This document shows positions 5,596 to 8,670 of a stretch of DNA of 8,670 nt, one piece after another. Below the pieces are notes generated by a model that was not told where the DNA came from, did not search any database, and was given only the letters and a program-made list of their open reading frames with translations. Where the stretch lies: assembly GCA_905236545.1 (NCBI GenBank), contig CAJOQO010000027.1, forward strand, positions 1 to 8,670. The letters run 5' to 3'. The position numbers and the translations under genes were made by a program. Within the stretch, counting starts at the first letter, position 1; every line of letters begins with the position of its first letter. The DNA is from an uncultured Lachnospiraceae bacterium (GTDB taxonomy: Bacteria; Bacillota; Clostridia; Lachnospirales; Lachnospiraceae).

Positions 5596-7095
5596 TTAGA
5601 CCATCTTCGAGATCAGCGCATTCTCATCAAGGTCAGGGCTGCGGTCAAGCTGACCGTTGATCTTCCCGTCCTTCATGATATAGATGCGGTCGCACATTCC
5701 GATCAGTTCCATCAGCTCTTCCGAGATCATGATGATGGACTTCCCCTGTTTGCGCATACGATCCATCAGCTGGTAGATATCCTGCTTTACCTTGATATCA
5801 ATTCCACGCGTCGGGCTGTCAAGCACCAGAATGTCAGAATCCTTTCCGATCCAGCGGGCCAGAACAACCTTCTGCTTGTTTCCTCCGGAAAGATCCGAGA
5901 CGAACTGGTTCGTGTTGACCATCTTGACGGACATCTCCGCCGCGTACTCATTGGCGAACTTTTTCATCTTCGATCCGCTCAGGAAGCAGAGTGCGGACCT
6001 GAGGGAATCCAGGGACGGCAGACAGATGTTGTCGCCGATGCTCTGGTTCATGACAACGGATTCATTGTCACGATCCTTGGATGTGTAGGCAATGCTGTGA
6101 GAGATCGCCTTCGGGATGGAATCTATGGAGGTTCCGTCCGCCAGTGTCACGCTGCCGCTGCGGTTGAAGGAAGCGCCAAAGCAGGCCTTTCCGATCTCAT
6201 GCATGCCGGACTCTGACAGTCCGCCGAAGCCAAGGATCTCACCCTTATGAAGATCAAACGAGATATCGCTGATCTGCCCGGGGACACTCACGTTGCGAAC
6301 GGAGAAGACCACCTCATCGGAGACCTTCGTATCGTAATCAGACCTGTAGTAGTCACCTGTCACCTCCCGGCCGACCATCAGCTTCTTCAGGTCTTCCTCC
6401 GTCACGTCCGCGCTCTTCACTGTATCAATATAGACACCGTCACGCAGGATCGTGATCGTATCGGACAATCTCAGAATCTCAGGAAGGTCATGGGAAATAA
6501 AGATGATCGTATTTCCTTCCTTCCGGATCCGGTTCATATGCTTGTAGAGTTCTTCACGGCCTTCCTGGGAAAGTGCCGTCGTTGTCTCGTCGATGACGAC
6601 AATCTTCGGAGTAAAATAGGTTGCCTTGACGATCTCTACCAGCTTCCTGTCCTCAAAATTGTACTCATCAACCATCGCACCCGCACGGATACGGTCAAAT
6701 CCGTACTTTGCCAGAAGCTGCTGCGCTTCCCTGTTCATGGCACCGGTGTTCTTGATGCCGTGTTTCACGAAACGATCCTCATGTCCGAGGAAGATGTTCT
6801 CCGCAACGGTAAGGCCGGACAGGGTACCCAGCTCCTGTACGATGATGGACACGCCTTCATTGTTGGCTTCCACCTGGTTCTTCGGATGGATCTCCTTGCC
6901 GTCCAGGATGAAATGACCGCTGTCGATCGAATAGATGCCGGTCAGCATGTTGGTCAGGGTAGACTTTCCGGATCCGTTCTCACCGATCAGTGCATGGACT
7001 TCACCCTTGTTGACATTGAATGACACATTCTGCACTGCCTTCGTAATACCAAAGGATTTGCAGAGGTTCTGAACCTGTAATCTTACTTCGCTCAT
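5596..7095 (-). CDS. CUT2-family sugar ABC transporter double ATPase (RbsA/MglA-like)
   Basis: This 499-residue protein has two nucleotide-binding halves and energises sugar import at the inner membrane face. The first half (about 1-245) has Walker A GENGSGKST (38-46), Q-loop Q87, Walker B IVVIDE (165-170) and switch H202, but its signature is degenerate (YNFEDRK, 145-151). The second half (about 260-499) has a good signature LSGGN (402-406). Its P-loop is degenerate (GGLSESG, 291-297, no GKS/T), its Walker B reads ILVLDS with S427 where RbsA/MglA have glutamate, and E459 lies at the switch-histidine position. One composite site (Walker A/B of half 1 with signature of half 2) therefore looks active and the other dead. 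Loss of Walker A in half 2 is usual for this family; the D-S change is less so. The start chosen is ATG at 7093-7095 with AGGAGG (7105-7110) nine bases before; GTG at 7096-7098 directly ahead is an equally spaced alternative. It lies 20 bases after permease 1. Confidence 0.93.
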   Translation of the reverse strand: MSEVRLQVQNLCKSFGITKAVQNVSFNVNKGEVHALIGENGSGKSTLTNMLTGIYSIDSGHFILDGKEIHPKNQVEANNEGVSIIVQELGTLSGLTVAENIFLGHEDRFVKHGIKNTGAMNREAQQLLAKYGFDRIRAGAMVDEYNFEDRKLVEIVKATYFTPKIVVIDETTTALSQEGREELYKHMNRIRKEGNTIIFISHDLPEILRLSDTITILRDGVYIDTVKSADVTEEDLKKLMVGREVTGDYYRSDYDTKVSDEVVFSVRNVSVPGQISDISFDLHKGEILGFGGLSESGMHEIGKACFGASFNRSGSVTLADGTSIDSIPKAISHSIAYTSKDRDNESVVMNQSIGDNICLPSLDSLRSALCFLSGSKMKKFANEYAAEMSVKMVNTNQFVSDLSGGNKQKVVLARWIGKDSDILVLDSPTRGIDIKVKQDIYQLMDRMRKQGKSIIMISEELMELIGMCDRIYIMKDGKINGQLDRSPDLDENALISKMV

Positions 7096-7115
7096 CACTC
7101 TTTTCCTCCTTCGTA

Positions 7116-8084
7116 TTATTTGACGATATCGCCTTTTCTGGTCTTTGTGGTCAGCGTAACGATGATCAGAAGGGCCAGACCGGAGATGACATCATTGACA
7201 GCCGTCGGAGCGCCAAGCGCAACGAATCCATAATAGATAATCTGCAGGAAGAACTCACCGATGATGATCGCGGGAATCGGAATTCCGTTTTTCTTCATCG
7301 CGAGACCCAGGAAGCAGCCCATCGTCGGATAGAAGTTACGGCTCATGGAAAGCATGCCCGTCTCCGCAACCATGGAGGAACCATAGCTGATGGTCAGGAT
7401 CGCTTCTATTCCGAAGAACGCGCCGGAGATGACAAAAGCAATGATCTTATACTTATTGACGTTGATACCCATGTTCTTGGCTACGAATTCATCTGATCCG
7501 ATCGCATAGGTATAGGTGCCGATACGGGTGTAGTTCAGAAGCAGGTAGGCAAGAAGGAACGCCACAATTGCCAGAATCAGGTTTCCCGGCATGGAGCCGA
7601 ACGCACGCAGGTTCGACGGCAGAGTTGCCGACTGTCCACCCGCGATATAGCTGGCAACCGCCTCATAGATCAGAGCAAGACCTGTAGTGACAATCATGGA
7701 CGGAATATGCAGTTTCACATAAAAGAATCCATTCAGCAGTCCGACGATCGCGCCGGTCAGGATGCATCCGGCGATCAGGCCGAAATATCCCAGCCCGAGC
7801 CTGGAGGCGACTACCGTGCCGACGATCGAAGAAAGCATGATGTTCGCGCCGATCGAAAAGTCGAACATCCCCATTACCATGACAAAGTAGAAACCGACAG
7901 CACCGGCTGAAACCATCAGCGATGCCTCAAAATAACTAAGAAGATTCCTTGGAGAACCAAAGTTTGAAGGCGTAATCACTTTAAAGACCGCCCAGGAAGC
8001 TACCACCAGAACCAGCAGAACCAGAAATCCGGCGGTCTTTCCCGACAGTTTGCCTCTTGCCGGAAGACTTTGAGAAGAACCCAT
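7116..8084 (-). CDS. CUT2-family sugar ABC transporter permease (RbsC-like), first permease
   Basis: This is a 322-residue membrane subunit of the same importer (BPD_transp_2 family). The first helix is about 18-37. Family landmarks are MVMGMFDFSIGAN (68-81), NGFFYVKL (118-125) followed by PSMIVTTG, and the coupling-loop region AIGSDEFVAKNMGI (194-207). Unlike permease 2, the region near 255-272 reads GCFLGLAMKKNGIPIP and lacks the usual GG..GG motif, so the two permeases are clearly different subunits. The start is ATG at 8082-8084, preceded eight bases upstream by AGAGG (8093-8097). An in-frame TTG at 8106-8108 would add eight residues but has no good ribosome binding site. A strong hairpin lies between this gene and the binding-protein gene. 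The AGGAGG for the ATPase follows its TAA stop closely. Confidence 0.92.
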   Translation of the reverse strand: MGSSQSLPARGKLSGKTAGFLVLLVLVVASWAVFKVITPSNFGSPRNLLSYFEASLMVSAGAVGFYFVMVMGMFDFSIGANIMLSSIVGTVVASRLGLGYFGLIAGCILTGAIVGLLNGFFYVKLHIPSMIVTTGLALIYEAVASYIAGGQSATLPSNLRAFGSMPGNLILAIVAFLLAYLLLNYTRIGTYTYAIGSDEFVAKNMGINVNKYKIIAFVISGAFFGIEAILTISYGSSMVAETGMLSMSRNFYPTMGCFLGLAMKKNGIPIPAIIIGEFFLQIIYYGFVALGAPTAVNDVISGLALLIIVTLTTKTRKGDIVK

Positions 8085-8092
8085 TTGATTTA

Positions 8093-8097
8093 CCTCT
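8093..8097 (-). promoter_or_regulatory. Ribosome binding site deciding the permease 1 start
   Basis: AGAGG on the minus strand lies eight bases before the ATG at 8084. It sits inside the longer in-frame reading from TTG 8108, so it selects the internal ATG as the real start. Confidence 0.7.
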
Positions 8098-8130
8098 TTT
8101 TTAGACAATCAATCTCGCTGTTATCAGAAA

Positions 8131-8160
8131 GGGCCGGTATCACCGAAACGATACCGGCCC
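8131..8160 (-). terminator. Intercistronic hairpin after the binding-protein gene (attenuator / mRNA stabiliser)
   Basis: GGGCCGGTATC (8131-8141) pairs perfectly with GATACCGGCCC (8150-8160) around an eight-base loop. On the minus strand only TTTCTG follows, so termination would be partial. The position, 58 bases past the binding-protein stop and 46 before the permease ATG, fits known sugar operons in which such a structure raises the ratio of binding protein to membrane subunits. Confidence 0.65.
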
Positions 8161-8217
8161 CGGGAGTTTATCTGGCCTGCTCAGTCCGGCAGACCGTATC
8201 TATATCTATCCCGTAAA

Positions 8218-8670
8218 TTATGCTCCTGCACGCTCAGCAGCATCCTCGATCGACAGCTTGGCAGCGGCCTCAGAAAGCTCATCAAAGCTCATATCCGCCA
8301 TAGCGACCAGTTCGTCCTTGGTGTAGGGAAGCTGATCTACGAAATACTTCTCATAGTCCGCATAGTCTTCCGCGGAAGCAACATACAGATACGGGAACAG
8401 GATCTCATTGAAGTTGCCGCCGAAATCTTTGTAGTTGCCCTTGATTGCGTTGTAGACCATCATGAACGCGAACAGCGGATCGCAGTAATGTCCGCCGGAC
8501 TCACCAGCCATGGAACCGTTCGCAAGTCTCTCTCCAAGATCCGGGAGGAAGTCGGTGGAAACGATCGAGATCTCACCGGTCTTTCCAGCCTTCTCAACCG
8601 CGCTGATCGCGCCCTGCAGAGGCTCTCCGCCGCCGCCTGCCGGAATCAGGGCATCCAGATCCGGATCCGC
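8218..8670 (-). CDS. CUT2-type sugar ABC transporter substrate-binding protein, C-terminal part (partial)
   Basis: The last 150 residues of a periplasmic-binding-protein-like I (Peripla_BP_4, RbsB-type) lipoprotein are present; the start, signal peptide and N-terminal lobe are beyond the right edge. An ATG at 8509-8511 is internal: the frame stays open to the window end and reads ADPDLDALIPAGGGGEPLQG, then AISAVEKAGKTGEISIVSTD, the pattern of the hinge and second lobe (variable 'NDxxALGAxxAL' and 'VvGfD' equivalents). GESGGHYCDPLFAFMMVYNAIKG then corresponds to the last helix region. The tail (about 55 residues, rich in Asp, Glu, Tyr) extends beyond the RbsB core. It would deliver the sugar to the two permeases encoded downstream. 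It is promoter-proximal within what is visible, and followed by a hairpin. Specificity cannot be inferred, since most ligand contacts are in the missing part. Confidence 0.88.
   Translation of the reverse strand, partial: ADPDLDALIPAGGGGEPLQGAISAVEKAGKTGEISIVSTDFLPDLGERLANGSMAGESGGHYCDPLFAFMMVYNAIKGNYKDFGGNFNEILFPYLYVASAEDYADYEKYFVDQLPYTKDELVAMADMSFDELSEAAAKLSIEDAAERAGA

Noticed and set aside
8085..8108. Longer permease 1 starting at TTG 8108
   Set aside because: No good ribosome binding site precedes the TTG, whereas AGAGG lies eight bases before the ATG at 8084.
8218..8511. Independent 97-residue gene starting at ATG 8511
   Set aside because: The frame is open to the window end and its extra residues match a sugar-binding protein lobe, so the ATG is an internal methionine.

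Overview
The window looks like chromosomal DNA of an anaerobic Bacillota, most likely a Lachnospiraceae-type Clostridium relative. This rests on moderate G+C, AGGAGG-type ribosome binding sites, use of TTG starts, an AraR-like GntR/LacI hybrid repressor, and a membrane protein ending in the CxxC tail I associate with the clostridial CD1871A family. The taxonomic call is inference; no marker gene is present. There is no phage, transposase, integrase or CRISPR array. All complete protein genes lie on the minus strand; the left end carries plus-strand features.

Region 1 (1-370, plus strand). The first 70 bases fold into a long, nearly perfect inverted repeat. One reading frame through it is open to a stop at 77-79 and may be the tail of a gene entering from the left. 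A clear promoter (123-151) drives tRNA-Ala(GGC) at 163-235. The transcript probably ends at a nested double intrinsic terminator (316-367).

Region 2 (437-3163, minus strand). A two-gene redox operon reads from a good sigma-A-type promoter at 3135-3163. The first gene encodes a five-helix membrane protein ending in ICTECIGLG. The second overlaps it by 8 bases and uses a TTG start. It encodes an unusual fusion: a NapH/MauN-type polytopic iron-sulfur protein with CxxxCP motifs and two [4Fe-4S] ferredoxin motifs, then a repetitive 12-residue linker, then a TlpA/ResA-type thioredoxin domain (CTPC). Together they look like a device that passes cytosolic electrons through the membrane to an extracytoplasmic dithiol. 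Three palindromes in tandem follow the second gene.

Region 3 (3164-3411). About 250 non-coding bases hold an imperfect palindrome that resembles a dispersed repeat, then the strong terminator of the transporter/regulator operon.

Region 4 (3412-8670, minus strand). This is a CUT2/ribose-type sugar ABC transporter operon in the order substrate-binding protein (5' end outside the window), permease 1, double ATPase, permease 2, then an AraR-like repressor. A strong hairpin between the binding-protein gene and permease 1 probably lowers downstream expression or protects the upstream message. The repressor resembles B. subtilis AraR in several sequence stretches, so L-arabinose or a related pentose is the leading substrate guess. 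No catabolic enzyme is visible, and the operon promoter lies beyond the right edge. The second ATPase half has lost its Walker A motif and the glutamate after Walker B, so only one composite ATP site looks competent.
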